Shown: piece by piece, positions 13,735-27,600 of the stretch
Position numbering within the stretch: the stretch's first letter is position 1
How the letters are laid out: every line of letters begins with the position of its first letter
From: Dirofilaria immitis
Lineage: Eukaryota > Nematoda > Chromadorea > Rhabditida > Onchocercidae
Assembly: GCA_024305405.1 (NCBI GenBank)
Contig: JAKNDB010000107.1
Location: 1,922,001 to 1,986,000, forward strand
Reading direction: 5' to 3'
Length of the DNA stretch: 64,000 bases
Notes under the pieces: model-generated
What the model was told of the DNA's origin: nothing
The model's input: the letters and a program-made list of their open reading frames with translations, nothing else
The model's database searches: none
Translations under genes and position numbers: made by a program

Positions 13735-15738
13735 ACGACATTAATGTTCAACGTCCTCATTGAATCCTATAATCGATAGGATATGTATCAGGTATATTCC
13801 AGGTTAACAATACTAAAACTTAATTAAGCAAATAAACATAATAATTAGCATTAATTTTTGATGATTATCATCATTTACAATCTATCCTTCAATTAATGCA
13901 ATGCATCAGAAATAATGAATGAGATTCGAATATTCCTATAAGACATCAATTAATGTTTATGTCTAGATTTCTTTTCGTGATAAATTTTTCCGACAAATAG
14001 CATCATGTTTAACACTTTCAGTTGATCGTCGATTCTTTAGAAAAAGAAAAAGTTATTCTCAAAACTAATTTCGAATGTTCGCATTGGTTTTGATTAAATT
14101 AACAAAAGATTCGTAATCACCTGCCATTTATTATAAATTCAAATGTCAACAACATCAGAAGAGCATTCTTAGCATAATTTGACTACCTGAACAAATTAAT
14201 GAATCTATGGGACATTTAAATCAGGACTCCTCCTCCTCCTCCTAGCATCAGTTATTCATTAAATTTATTCTTCATCAACTTGCCAATCCCATCCGGTCGA
14301 TTTGATAGAGAATGCAAATATATCAATCGACGTTCATAAATTCAACAATTTTTTGTTCCTTATATCAAACTTAGGTTATATATATAGCTGCTAAGTTATC
14401 ATTCATATTCATCTACTCTTTCTAATTATCAATAAATAATTTTTAAAATTGCTCTTATCATTTATCATTGTTTCTTTTTGGCTATTTTTGAAATGGATAA
14501 AAACCTTCCGTTACCTTTTTTTTTTTTTTTTGTTATTTTATAATTTAACTTTAAGAAAAGAGGATAATTTCAATCGTTGAAAATCAATCTATCTGTATGA
14601 AACGAGAAAAAAATGATATCATAAGGTTTTCAAAATTTATTAGTCATCTAAGAATTGCATGATACATTTTAAATTTAAAATAAAAATTTATGAATGTTGT
14701 GAAATATATTGATATTGATTCAATTAGTTATGATGTACTTTTATTTTTCAATCTATTAATATTTATTTTTAATTATTTTAAATTTCATTTAATTTAACTT
14801 TTTATAATAAAATTTAATTAAATTTCAATTTATACACTTTTAGCTTTATGCGCTTAATTCAATTTATTTTTTAATTTTTTGATTAATTTCATTAAAACAA
14901 ACATATCAATTATTTCACTTCAAAATTTGACACAATTTTTGAAATTTGATTGAGCTCATAAATCATAAACTGATAGTTGATTGACAACACGAAAATATCA
15001 TTCTCAAATCAATTGCATCATTTCAATCAATGAACATTATTTAAAAGTTTCATCTTCATTCGCGTAATATCTTTTCATATATTTTCAATTTCTATCAATT
15101 AGTCTTAGACAAATTAAATTTTATACTTGAAGCCTAGCTAGGCTATAAAAAAAATAAGAATTAAAACTTACTTATTTTAATAAAACATACAAAATAATTT
15201 TGATCTAAATTTCTTTTTTTTCTTCCCTTCCTTTCATAAACATATTATTGTCTATTCATCAACCAATACTGATTGTATTGATAAGTAGGAAAAAAAATAA
15301 AAAAACCTTTTCATTATCATGATTATAGGTTAAAATTAAAAAAAATGATCAATCAATAAATTTTCTTTACTAAAATTTATTGAAACATTAGATTGTATTG
15401 CATATGCATGCATGCATGTGCAATACAGTGCAAATGCATGCCTATTACTCTTATCGCATTAAATGCATGACAAATATGAAATGCTCTATTCGAGCAAAGC
15501 AACTGATTAAATAAAAATTTTTATTAAAAATGAAAAAAAAAAAAAATTGGAACTATATATATTTGCTTAGTGAAAATGAATTTTGGAATTCTTACCCTTC
15601 GCATTTATCATTTTAATTTTTTTTTTTTTTTTTATTGCGATATTTGTGAAAAAAATAAATAAAAAAAAATGATGATAATAAAAATTTGCACTTCTCAAAC
15701 AAAACAAATAATAATTTCATAATAGATATATATGGCTA
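13735..15738. other. AT-rich intergenic stretch
   Basis: Nothing gene-like was found. Minor points are a short CTC run near 14227 and a GCATGCATGCATG palindromic patch near 15401-15418. Confidence 0.5.
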
Positions 15739-16096
15739 TTTTATCATTTTATCATTTTTCAAAAATGCTCATTTCTTATTTCATTTAAGCATTTTAAAAT
15801 TTGCACAAGTATTTATCAAATATTATGAAATATCTCAAAGATAAGAAGTAATATTTTTCAATTACTTAATTTAATTATTATCATTTTTATTGACGTTAAT
15901 TTTGTTTAAAAAGCTTATCATTTTATCATTTTTCAATAATGCTTATTTCTTATTTCATTCAAGTATTTTAAAATTTGCACAAATATTTATCAAATGTTAT
16001 GAAATATTTTAAAGATAAGAAGTTGGCATTCCTCCAATTGCATAATTTAATTTTTCATTATCATTTTTATTAACATCAATTTTGTTTAAAAAAGCA
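15739..16096. repeat. Tandem duplication of about 177 bp
   Basis: Copy one (about 15739-15915) and copy two (about 15916-16096) share TTATCATTTTATCATTTTTC at their start and TTTTGTTTAAAAA at their end. The two are recognisably collinear with scattered substitutions and small indels, so the duplication is older than the perfect 51-bp array. No reading frame is preserved. Confidence 0.85.
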
Positions 16097-16146
16097 TATT
16101 TTCCTTTCTTTTCTTTTTTTTCTCACAAATAAAAAAAGTTTTTGGC

Positions 16147-16185
16147 ATTCATTCATTCATTCAATCAATCAATCAATCAATCAAT
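16147..16185. repeat. (ATTC)n / (AATC)n microsatellite
   Basis: Four ATTC units pass directly into six CAAT units. Confidence 0.95.
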
Positions 16186-16979
16186 GAATTAATTGAATGA
16201 TTAATCAGCGCAATTGTACATTTTGTTTGAGTTAAATTTGCTTTTTTCTTTTTGTATTAATTATCATAAATCATTGTAGAAATTGATATATTAGTATTAA
16301 AGATTTTTTATGATAAAAAAAATGATAAAAATCATAATATATTTTTTTGAAGGGATAAAAAAATTTTTGCATAATGCAATAAAGAATGTAAGCAAGAAAA
16401 AAAAAGAAAGAATAGCCTGAAATGATAGAAATATAAGATATTCAGGTTGATTATAGAAGCTATCGTTTTCCCTAAATCAATTTGAATAAACGATATTTCA
16501 TAGATTAAAAACTGAACTCTTGATTTTGATCTATTAAACATTTTTCATTTTAAAATAATCTCAACAAAAAATTTATTTATTTATTTTTTTTCAAAAGATA
16601 TCATTTAATTTTGCATATATCTTTTGAAATTATTTAATGCAAAATTTTCTCATAATTATCAATTTTGGATATTATTTGCTCCGATACAATCATTCAAATT
16701 TCTCATCAAATTAAAAGATTGAATGTTACAGAGCAGGTAATTCATCATTTAATAATAGCTCGTGTCGTTTACTTAATGTCGGCTTATGTTATCCCTTTCA
16801 TCATAACGGATTATATAATCCAAATTGCTTTGACCTTTGAACTTTTTCTCTGCTTAATAATTGTTATTTGGGAAAAACACTTGCCATATATATCGTGTTA
16901 TTATATCATAAATCTTTAACAACACGTGTATCTTCTTCCTTCTATCATTCAATTCTTTTCAAATATTCAAATAGATAGA

Positions 16980-17205
16980 GAATTTAATGATGAAGACAAG
17001 CAAGCAGACATAGTTGTTGAAAATCAAAATACAAAAGAATTTAATGATGAAGACAAGCAAGCAGACATAGTTGTCAAAAATCAAAAATACAAAAGAATTT
17101 AATGATGAAGACAAGCAAGCAGACATAGTTGTCAAAAATCAAAATACAAAAGAATTTAATGATGAAGAGAAGCAAGCAGACATAGTTGTTGAAAATCAAA
17201 ATACA
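16980..17205 (+). repeat. 57-bp coding-like minisatellite, 4 copies
   Basis: Four units start at 16980, 17037, 17095 and 17152. The unit is 19 codons and reads EFNDEDKQADIVVKNQNTK, acidic and Lys-rich. Copies 1-2 lie in one frame and copies 3-4 in the next. The only length difference is one extra A in the A5 run at 17083-17087 of copy 2 (A4 in copies 1, 3 and 4). Removing that base leaves all four copies in one open frame, with only codon-level variation (Asp/Glu, Lys/Glu). A preceding segment at 16665-16734 ends ...LNVTEQ at a GTAATT donor and could be an upstream exon, but the joining phases do not agree. After the repeat the frame becomes hydrophobic and stops at 17298. It may be an exon of a repeat-containing protein or a decayed one. 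Confidence 0.5.
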
Positions 17206-19330
17206 ATTTCATATTTTCATATCGACATTGATTTGACCTTTTGTAATATCTATTCTTTCCTCGGAAAATTATTCTTATTGCTTAAAAATATTTTTTAAAA
17301 CTAAGAATTTTTTTCCTTATGCAATTAATTAATTTAATGACAATATAATCAATTGATTAGTACTTTTCATTGATAAGTTTATCAATGATCACCATATTCT
17401 GATCGATCATCGATCAATTCTATTTGAATGGAAAAAATGTTTAATTTTGTTAAAAGAGAGGAATTTTATGAAAATATGAACTTTTAGAAGAAAATACTAA
17501 TCTAAATCATATCTTCTCTACGGTAATCTGTTGAGATTCTGATTGATCATTTAATTCGTCCTTCCCATTCTTCCATAATATAATAATATAAGTAATCAGA
17601 TGATCGTTTCTCCATTTCCGATCTAGTTCTTCTGTATCTCTCTCTCTCATTTCACTACCGTCCAATGTTCTCATTTGCTCTCTGAAATGGGTGGGTGCTG
17701 ATGATTTCGAAGAACTTGTCGCGTGATACAGACAGCTGATTCGATTCTATCCCTCGTTCTACACTCGACCGCCCATCTCTCGACCCCTCGGATCTCTTCA
17801 ATTATCGTAATTTACGTCAGCTTTTATGCTACGACAAATGTTGTCGAAGTATATTCTCTCTTAATTTGTTATTTCATTTAATTCATTCCATGTATTCGTT
17901 ACAATTTATCGTTCAAATTTTCAATTGTTATTTATTTTCAGAGGAAATTATACAAATTACTGTAATATGATGTACTTCAGAATCTCTTTTTGGTTTCAAT
18001 TTTTCCATTTTTTTTTGGATTTCTTTAATGAAAATTGTATATACAGAATAATAGGAAAAGTGATATGAGCACGTGATGCACGTGAAGCTCGTGAAAATAT
18101 TTACCATAAATGATAAAAGCTTATCAGTACAATGAGCAAACAACATATAAACATTATTGAAGTTTTAAATAATTTCTATAATTTAATTAATAATTAGAAA
18201 GAAAATATAAATAATGATAAATATTATATTTTATAATTATTTAATGCTAATTTATCATAATCAATAATTATTAATTTTCATTCTTATATAATTGGATAGT
18301 TGGATGTAAGGTTGAATGCTTTTACTTAGTAAATTAAACCTATTATATTTATAATGCCGTTATCTAATATTTTCAATTTTAGTAGTAACTGTTATCTGGA
18401 TAATCTCGAATTATTATACTCTTTATCTGAATATCTTGAAATTAATATACTCTCGTCTTGCTAATGATAAACTTTTATTTATCTTTCATAGGTTGGGTTT
18501 TTTTCTTTTTGTTCAGTTTTTCCCGAACTTCTTTGAATTATTATTCATAAAAATTAATGAAATTGTTTCTAGCAGGAAATTATAGAAAATGACAAAAATA
18601 TCACTACTTCTATCATCAACATTAAATCATTCCAATCAGTATCATTTGTTGTGATAAAATTGATATTATCAAATATTATGTACGTGAGCGGTATTATGTG
18701 ATAATGCTTCGACGATTAGATGTTAGTGTCAAGTTCCAACAGCAAGTTTTGAGAAGTTCGTTGAATTGGTTTTAGGTTACATGCAACAAGATAGTATAGA
18801 CATTTCAGTGCTTGCTTCATAAAATAAGTCTAGCATTATGCATATCTCTTATCTGTTTAATCAGTCATTTGATAAGTTATAAATAATGAAATTCTTCTGA
18901 ATTATATTTTTGTTAGGGATCTTCTGGCTTTCAATGAGGTTGCAAATAAATCTTTCTTAATTTTTAAATCGAAAAATTCTAAGCCATAGTTTAGGTCGTT
19001 GAACTATTTGCTCTACTGTTGTTGCATTGGAACTCGGATAAGTGATTGTAATCCGTTGTCTCTTTACCTATTTACTACCATTACCTTGAAGTGTATTTCG
19101 CAATAACGGTTTGATTTTCTGGCTAATTAATTTTTTCGAAATTAATCCTATGGTTGGATAATTTGGGTCACCTGATGGTCATTAGTATTTTAGTATCACT
19201 CATCATTGCAATTTATTCATCATCATTCCTCATCAATCTCATCATTATCATTCATTTCTTTGCTACTATCTGAACATCTTTTTTTTTTTAACTATTTATT
19301 ACTATTGTTTGGGGTAAAAAAAACGCGCAT
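17206..19330. other. Intergenic stretch with a GC-richer island
   Basis: It is mostly AT-rich with no gene called. Bases 17600-17860 stand out with clearly higher GC, CpG-containing words such as GTCGCGTGATAC and a CAGCTG E-box core. A plus-strand frame through the island stays open for 40 codons, ends ...KWVGADDFEELVA and has no good splice signals. A second coding-like scrap at 18706-18777 starts MLRRLDVSVKFQQQ and stops after 23 codons. Confidence 0.45.
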
Positions 19331-19712
19331 TCAAAATTTTGTTTTTGGCAATTTGCCTATATCTGATAGGTTAGTTAGAATTTTCTTCCATTTTTGTTGA
19401 ATAATTTTAGAATTTTAAATTTCAAACAAATTTTGCTTTTTGGCTATTTGCCTATATCTGATAGGTTAGTTAGAATTTTCTTCCATTTTTGTTGAATAAT
19501 TTTAGAATTTTAAATTTCAAACAAATTTTGCTTTTGGCTATTTGCCTATATCTGATAGGTTAGTTAGAATTTTCTTCCATTTTTGTTGAATAATTTTAGA
19601 ATTTTAAATTTTAAACAAATTTTGTTTTTGGCTATTTGCCTATATCTGATAGGTTAGTTAGAATTTTCTTCCATTTTTGTTGAATAATTTTAGAATTTTA
19701 AATTTTGTCAAA
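19331..19712. repeat. 94-95 bp tandem repeat, 4 copies
   Basis: The landmark GCCTATATCTGATAGG recurs at 19355, 19450, 19544 and 19638 (spacings 95, 94, 94). The copies are nearly identical apart from T-run length changes and a few substitutions. The unit is AT-rich and closes with AATTTTAGAATTTTAAATTT. No coding potential persists over the array. Confidence 0.95.
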
Positions 19713-20708
19713 CATTTTCTACGTTTATTTTTAATATTTGCTAAATTAATATAATTAAATTTGTTCAAATTTTCTTTTTTATTCAAATATATTTGAATCA
19801 TTTAACTTTAGAAATTTAAAGATATTTTAGAAAATTTATTCGTTCCAAAGATTTCCAATTATTTGGTATAGCCGAATTTGAAAATTTAAAATATTTTTAA
19901 AGTTGCTAAATTCCAAACAATTTATTCTTTTAAAAATTTTCAACATTTTGTCAATTTAAAATGAAATAAGCATAAGCTTAAATTTCAATCCTAAATTATA
20001 AGCCTTTTAGATTTCGATAAAATAATTATTGGATGAAAAAAGTTTTGAAAATGAATTTTCAACCAACCATTTTTATAGTTGATGAAAAAAAAAAGAAACA
20101 ATAATGGCCATTAAGTAGTTGTCATTGGACGGTTATTAGCGGTATGTCCACTTGATGTGGCCTCTTGAAAACGAGTAGAAGATTGGCGATAATGACTTTT
20201 CATGGGTAAAAGTAATTAACATTGGTAATAATTTCATTTTCTTTTTTTTTTTTTTTTTTTTTCATTTCGAAGGACACTTCACATCACATCGATCATTCTT
20301 TACCTGAAGTAAACCCGAAAATCCTTGATGTAAGCGCTTGACGGACATTAACGCAAACTAATAAACGAAATATTACCTGTCGAAATTTTCTTTTTTTTTT
20401 TTATTTTTATATTATATTATTTTATCGTCGTCAATGTCATTAAATTATAAACAATTTACGGACAATCCTTTTAATGCAATGATACTTTTTGTCATAATTT
20501 TTCAAGCGCCAAAAATTTATTTTTAACATAAAATTTTATTATCACTACAGTATAACTTATTTTAATTGCTGTCAAAAATGATGTTAGCGTAATTATGAAT
20601 AAATCAATTATTCATTATTATTCTTGAATTTCGAGATTCTTTTGATTTTCATTGAAGAAAATTGAATGATTGATTTTGAAGTTATGATTGATAATTTAGG
20701 TTAAAAAT

Positions 20709-20802
20709 GATATTACTTAGATATCTGTCAATAATATTACTTAGATATCTGTCAATGATATTACTTAGATATTAAATGATATTACTTAGATATCTGTCAC
20801 AT
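20709..20802. repeat. Short tandem repeat of GATATTACTTAGATATCTGTCA
   Basis: Four units of about 20-26 bases carry the palindromic core AGATATCT in three of them. One copy lacks the CTGTCA end. Confidence 0.85.
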
Positions 20803-21362
20803 TATATCATAGTATTATTAAAAATTGGTAGCTTTTATTTGATTCAAATTGGATATTTATCTTTCTCTCTTTCACTCTCTTCCTTTGCTCTTTTCATTTT
20901 TCAAATTTATCTCAAAATTATTTTGCATTATTATTAATAGCTGCTATACAGCTTTACGAACAATAAATGCTTATCAAATAATTTGAGAGTGAAATGTGCA
21001 GATCATTTATGAGGAATTTTGAAAAAGCATAGGTCCTTTTTAATCTTATACTTTAGGCCCAAGCCATAATCAATCAACAACAAAAATTTTTCATTATTTC
21101 GACAGGAGACTATACATTCGAACTATTTGCTTGACGATTGCATTCATACTATATCCTATATTCTATATCCTATAGAAGCAATCATTACTTAGCAGTAAAT
21201 TGCATTTAAAAGGGGTTTTAAGACCATTTTGGCTCCTTACACTGGTCTACGATAGAAAAGTCCGTTTTTTTCATTTGTATTTCTTGGCTCTAAGAATCTA
21301 TTAGAGAGTTAAGACATATTATCATTCGAGAAACTAATCAATCATCAATATTTAGAAGCAAT

Positions 21363-21676
21363 TTAAAATGAGAGATGACAGTAAGGCCAAAATGCTTTGT
21401 GACTGAAATGCTTTTGGACATTTTACAAAGATTAATGGCAAACAATAACTTTATTTCGCATTTATCCTATGATAGCTAAATCATAATTTAAACCACTTAC
21501 CTTCTACCGCTATCGTTAATGGGCCAATATCCCAATGCAATCACTTTTCTAAATTTTTTTCCTTTAAAAAGCCTAAGCTGAAAATATTCCGAATACTTAG
21601 ACACTACGTGATGTAGCATTACCACAATACAAAATACAATCTATACTAAATCTGCTAGTTCAAATGTATTCATCAT
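21363..21676 (-). CDS. Candidate micro-gene, three small exons, about 48 aa
   Basis: I do not recognise this. On the minus strand three short segments join in phase. Exon 21647-21676 starts MMNTFELADL and ends at GTATAG. Exon 21501-21577 follows ATTTTCAG, is open for 25 codons including KVIALGYWPINDSGR and ends at a perfect GTAAGT. Exon 21363-21402 follows ATTTCAG and reads HKAFWPYCHLSF then TAA. Exon lengths of 30, 77 and 40 sum to 147, exactly 49 codons. Introns would be 69 and 98 bases, a usual size for worms. The middle exon is the strongest part (acceptor, donor and non-AT-biased codons all agree), while the first exon is the weakest. It could be the tail of a larger gene whose upstream exons I missed, a small peptide gene, or chance. 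Confidence 0.3.
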
Positions 21677-24600
21677 ACTTCTTCCAGGTTACATGAATAT
21701 AGCCAGGTTAATTTATTTTATGGTACTTTCGTTAAATTAAACAAACAAGTTGTAGGTAATTTAATTGAAATTTTGTTCAAAATTAAAAAGTTCGTTACGA
21801 TAAAATTGTATACTGGGGAAAGTATGAAATTTGCATAGTGATAAAAATGAATTGAGAAAACCAATTTGAAGATTGTTCTCGATATTTTTTTTTTTTACAG
21901 AAAAAAATATGCAACATTCATCATTTAATTAGCTTTTCTTTCCAAAGTTTAATTTTCGTTTATACAATTATTCAATTGTTTGTTTAATTTTATGGAAGAG
22001 AAGAATGTGCCATTTCATACTAATATGTATCCTTTTTATTGTGTACATTAGATATATAATTTCTCGATAAACTTTCTCTATGATTTATCAAATATGCATT
22101 AATTAACAGTTTTGGAGGGTGAAGAAATTTGCATATAATTAAGTTTTAATTAAGTTTTTTAAATCAATACTTTTTTTATGTTTTATTTGGACTGTTTCTT
22201 TTTTTTTTTATAGCATAGATTTATGATTCAATTTTCGAGCATCTGATAACATTTTACATTCCGCCTCAGGACAGATATGATACGCGGCATGTTTTAAAAT
22301 TTCTAATAATTCTACTTCATCAGGATATCAATACTTCAAATTATTTTTATCAAAATACGTCAAATATTGATTAGCGAGAAAGAGGGCGAAAGAAGAAAAG
22401 TTAATTTAGAAAGTTTTCGAAAATTATCGAGAATGCTAGCTATGATGCCGGATATACTGATAACATCGAAAATAATCATTAGACGATTATTCGGAAACAA
22501 AAGCAATCATAAGGAAAAATGATCTAAAGTGAAAAAAATGAAGATCAAATATAGATAATTCAAAAATAATGATTGCAGTATAGCTATGTTCCTGATTTCA
22601 TTCTAAAAATAATATCAGTAAATTCATATCTGATAAATAAAATGCTTTTGTCTAGTTTTTATCAGTGTAAAATTTTGGATGTTCTAATTGAACTTCAGCT
22701 TAATGTTTCAATGTTTTATTTATCTTCAATTACGACTTTATTCATGCTCAATATTATCTTCCTTTTCATCAATATTTTGTTGTTTACTATTTTGCAATAT
22801 TAACCAATCAATTTTAAGCCAACGTTTAAGATTTTCATCTTTTTTTTTTTTGAAATTAAAATTTATTTTTAAATTCATTTCAACTTCATTCATTTTCCCG
22901 TGATAAACTATGAGGATGAAGAGAAATTATACGAGAAAAGATAACTATTTTTAATGGTTGATGAAAATATGGCAATTGTATGATGACATGATTATCTGTC
23001 AAATAATCATTAATGACACTATATATTTGCAGCGAAGCTATAATCTGATTATTATCAATCATTTCTATTTAATGAGGGATTCCAAGAGTAGTAGTATTGG
23101 ATAGTTTTGAATTCATTTAGATAGATGTAGCAGTAAGCAATAACATCATTAGCTTGATTAATGAGCCAAATTGTAGTTAATGCTTAATTAGTCGTATATA
23201 CCTGAAATTTTTATGCGAGAAATGAGAATTGGTTGTTTGATGCGAGATGAATGGAATCAGATGAGATATGTATTATGGATGAGAAATGAAACATAGGTTG
23301 CTATGACATTTTAATACTTATCATCATATCCAAATTCTAAACCAAATCTTAATTTAGCCATATCTTCTCGTATAATCGATTGTTATTGCTTTGTCATTCT
23401 CGAATTTGTTAAATTTTTCAAATTATTTCATTTGTTTTTTGTTTCTTCTTTTAATGGATTCTTGAAAAAGAAGCAAAAGAAAAAAAAATTGTTTCTATTT
23501 TCAAATAAATTTAATTTCTCAGTTAATTTTTAAAGAAAAAAAAGTATATAGCAATTTGATAATTTAAAATTTAAACAATTTCAATTAAAATACTGTAAAA
23601 TATTAATAATAGAAATATAAGAAATATGCAAATTACTGCAAAGTTTTATAATTATTATTTCTACGCGTCGCAAAAATCGATTAATTAATTTCATCTATTA
23701 TACCTGTAATTAATTTCAGGTGAGAAATAAAAACATATCAAAATATTCGATACAATTTAACAACAACAACAACAACAACAGCAACAATAACAACATTTTA
23801 ACCAGGCTATTATTATCTTGGCTATTATCTTCATTTCCTACGTTTGCTTCGTTCTTATATTTATATATATTAAATTGAAAAATTATTTTATTAAGTCAAA
23901 ATTTTATTTAAAACTTTTATTTAAAACAATTTTTAACTTTTTGAATATTTTACGGAAATTTTTTCTTTACGTTTTACGTTCTACGCTGAAATCTACGTGT
24001 CAATGATTTCATAGATATCACAAATTACTTGACATCGAGACATTTCTTCCAATCATCTATTATATTTATATATGATCATCGAATTTAGAAAGAATTTTTT
24101 ATAATTAATTAATGACCTTATCCGAAATGATTATTATCAATTGAAGTATTTTTAGAGCGCTGTTATCAGAGCGGTATGTCTTTAACGAACTTCTTGAAAT
24201 GTTGTTAAGAAATTGCATTTTAAATTGTATTTTCGAAATTCTTAACAAATCGAAGGTATGCCAAGCTTTATCTCATTTTTTAATTCACATTTGTAATACA
24301 TTCGAAATTATCGATAAAACTGAATATTATGAAAAGTTTTTAATAATCAATTAAACTAACAAAATAAAATTTATGAAGTATTATCAGTTCGTCCCCTGGT
24401 CAATATAATGATAATAATAAAGAGGATAATAGTAATTAATTAATTAATAATAATAATAATAATAACAGTATAATAGTAATAATAATGTGTGTGAAGTTTC
24501 TATTTAAAACTTTTGATTAGCAATAGATATGTTCATTTTGATAATATTCTTCTACGGCTGTATAAATGAGTGAAATAACAGGGATCAGATTACAAGAATT

Positions 24601-27600
24601 CTTCCTGCAATCCTTTAAATCAAATCAAATTTAGTTCATTCATATTCATCTATATAGTTCATTATCAGTTTGTAAATATATATTGCATAATATATATATA
24701 TATAATTTATGTAAAATTTTTAGAAATTATATAATACTAATTGAAATAGCAAAAATATTATTTTCTAATAATTCAATGTTAAATCTTTGTAAATATTCAT
24801 TTTTTTTTGGCATAAATTTTGTTTATTGAATCTAATCCATTGATATAAATATTTCTGAATTATTTGATTTACTTTTGATTCTAATTTTCAACCTTTTTTT
24901 TTATTTTTTATTCATTTCTAAATTTGGATTAGCAAAAAAAAAAAAAAAAAAAGAAAAAGGCAAATGATTGGATGATATTTTGTAATAAATTTTACAATTG
25001 CCAAAATAAGTCCTATAATTTATAGCTTTTTTTTCTTTCGAATATAATTTTGAGTATTAAATTTAATTTAAAAAAACTTATCGATGAATGTTATTAAAAT
25101 ATTAGATTATAGCATAAATATCTATGCTATATGGTTGTTTGAAAAATTTGGAATACTTTCGTTGTTGAATTTCCTTCTCCTAAATTTACATAATTTATAA
25201 TTCATTTATTGTTCAAATAAACAAGCAAAAAAAAAAAAATTTGTTATTAGCGAAAAAAATTTATTCATCAAATGAAGCATAGAACGAAGAAATTGTTTGT
25301 TTGTTAAATGAGCTCAATTTTTCTCAATTTGTTATAAAGTATATATATATATATATACTATCGGGTTTAATTGAGGTATTTTCTGTTACAAATTATAGGC
25401 TTAATTTGAAATTTGAGGAAAAGAGAACGGTGGCCTAAAATATCCATATTAGCATTATTTTCCCATATAGGTGTAAAATTGAACTGAAAATTGGGCAATT
25501 TAAATGAATGAGAGAAAAAGGAAGAAGGTTTGTTTCGGCTCATGTATATTTGAATAATATTAATAATAATTTTTTGTTATGCCAATGTCAATAATACTTT
25601 TATATATTGCTATCAATAATTGTAATTCCCCGTCATTTTGATCATTTTATTTATTAACAAAGCTTATTACGTCAAATCACGTACACGTGATTTATTATGA
25701 AATTATCACATTTCCAATATGATATATATTATCAATTTCTTATATGATATATATATGAAGCAAAGATATATATATATATTATCAATTTATATCTTTGATA
25801 ATTATCCGATATGTAATTTAGCAAGCTGCAATTAATATTAATAGATGCTAGGAAAATTATTCTTGCATATATAGCATATAGCAATCGGATATTAAACTTA
25901 AATTCTGATATATATTTTGAAATAACCATTGTCTACACAGAATTGACCAATAGTGTAGAAAGAGTGATAAATATCGTCAATCGTTGTCAACCGTAATATG
26001 TGCGATTAAATTGTGTTTATTTGGTAAAAGCGAACCCGTATTAATTAGAATTAACTCTCGTCCTGATCTCTCTACATTTTTGGATAGGATTACGGTAATT
26101 TAACCATAGAATAGGCAATAGGAATTTGTTACTGTCCTCTCTACTGCAACTACTACTACTAATACCACTGCTACTAATCATTATTACTATTACCTGTTAT
26201 TAGCAGATAGGATGAATAATTTTTATCGTTTCATCAAACTTTTCATTTCTTTCTCTCGCTTCAATTTTTCCATACCTTTCCGCCTATCCTATCATGAATC
26301 TGATCATCTCTAATGTAATGCAATCATCATTTATCCATCAATCCAATCCATTCGTTCACGTTAATAAAAGAGCAATTTGCTGTAGCAATTAATCCGATAA
26401 TTTGAGTTAATGAATAATTGAGCATCTACAACCTGAATACATCATTATCATTATAATTGAGGTAGAAGTTGCTTCTCATTTGCACGATAATGCATTCTAA
26501 TCACGTTTACGATACTGATTCCAACGTTGATATTTTAACCAATTCGATCCATATCGTATCTTTCGAAAGCAACTAAGATGACAATTCAATAGATGGTATA
26601 TCTAAATTATCTTCATTTTTTTTTTTTTTTTATTATATCACTTCTAAACTATTAAAAGAAAGATTTTATTTATTTAATTATTTATTCAGCTGATAAATGT
26701 GATATGTTTGCATTTATTTTTATGCAACAATTAAATTGCATAAAAATTGTAGATATAAAAACAATTAGCATTATAGGATGATTCAACATTTTAAGAATAT
26801 TGAAATTTTCAAATAACAAAAATATAAAAAAATTCCTCTGCTAATATCATATTTATTTATTTATGAATTGATGTTGATTTAAGTCATTGAGATGTTATGA
26901 AATGAAATGAAATGAAATGAAATGGAAAAAAAACTGACTAATCATATCATATCATATCATTAGATTAGCTAATAATCATCAATCAATCAATCAATCAATC
27001 AGTCAATTTGTGATAATAATATTGATCATTTATCAAATAAAATTACATTATAAAAATGATGATACAAAATAAAACATTTCTAATCGTCTTTCTATGATGA
27101 TTTTTTTCTTTCTTTTTTTTTTGTTGACATAAAAAAATTGATCATATTTGAGATGATTTTAATAAAAGTTTTTGATTTAAAAGAAAAGCTTATTCAAACG
27201 TTAGTTTTTTTTTAGCATATTCATCGAATGCGAAATGTGTAAGCAAAATGGCAAAGTGATAGACCAAATAATAGAAGAAGAAAGAAATGAAATAGAATTA
27301 ATCATCATCAATCAGTCATAAAATTCCTACGGGACAAAAAAACGATCAAAAAATATTACACAAATACGCATGATTAGGCTTTACCATCGAGTTGCTGCTT
27401 GCTTATTCATAATTTCATCGTCTCATCGATGAAAATAATATAATTTCATTATTACATTAATAACTCTTCAAATAATTTTAATTGCCTTATTACGATGAAT
27501 AAATTAAAATTAATTAAACAATTTAATGACTTTATTTGAGAAATTAATATAAGTTAATTGTTAGCCTCTAATGGTAATTCAATTCAAGCTTTTAGATCAA

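Noticed and set aside
22573..22903. Two overlapping hydrophobic plus-strand frames
   Set aside because: Composition is Ile/Leu/Phe/Tyr/Ser as expected from random AT-rich DNA; no splice signals agree with either.
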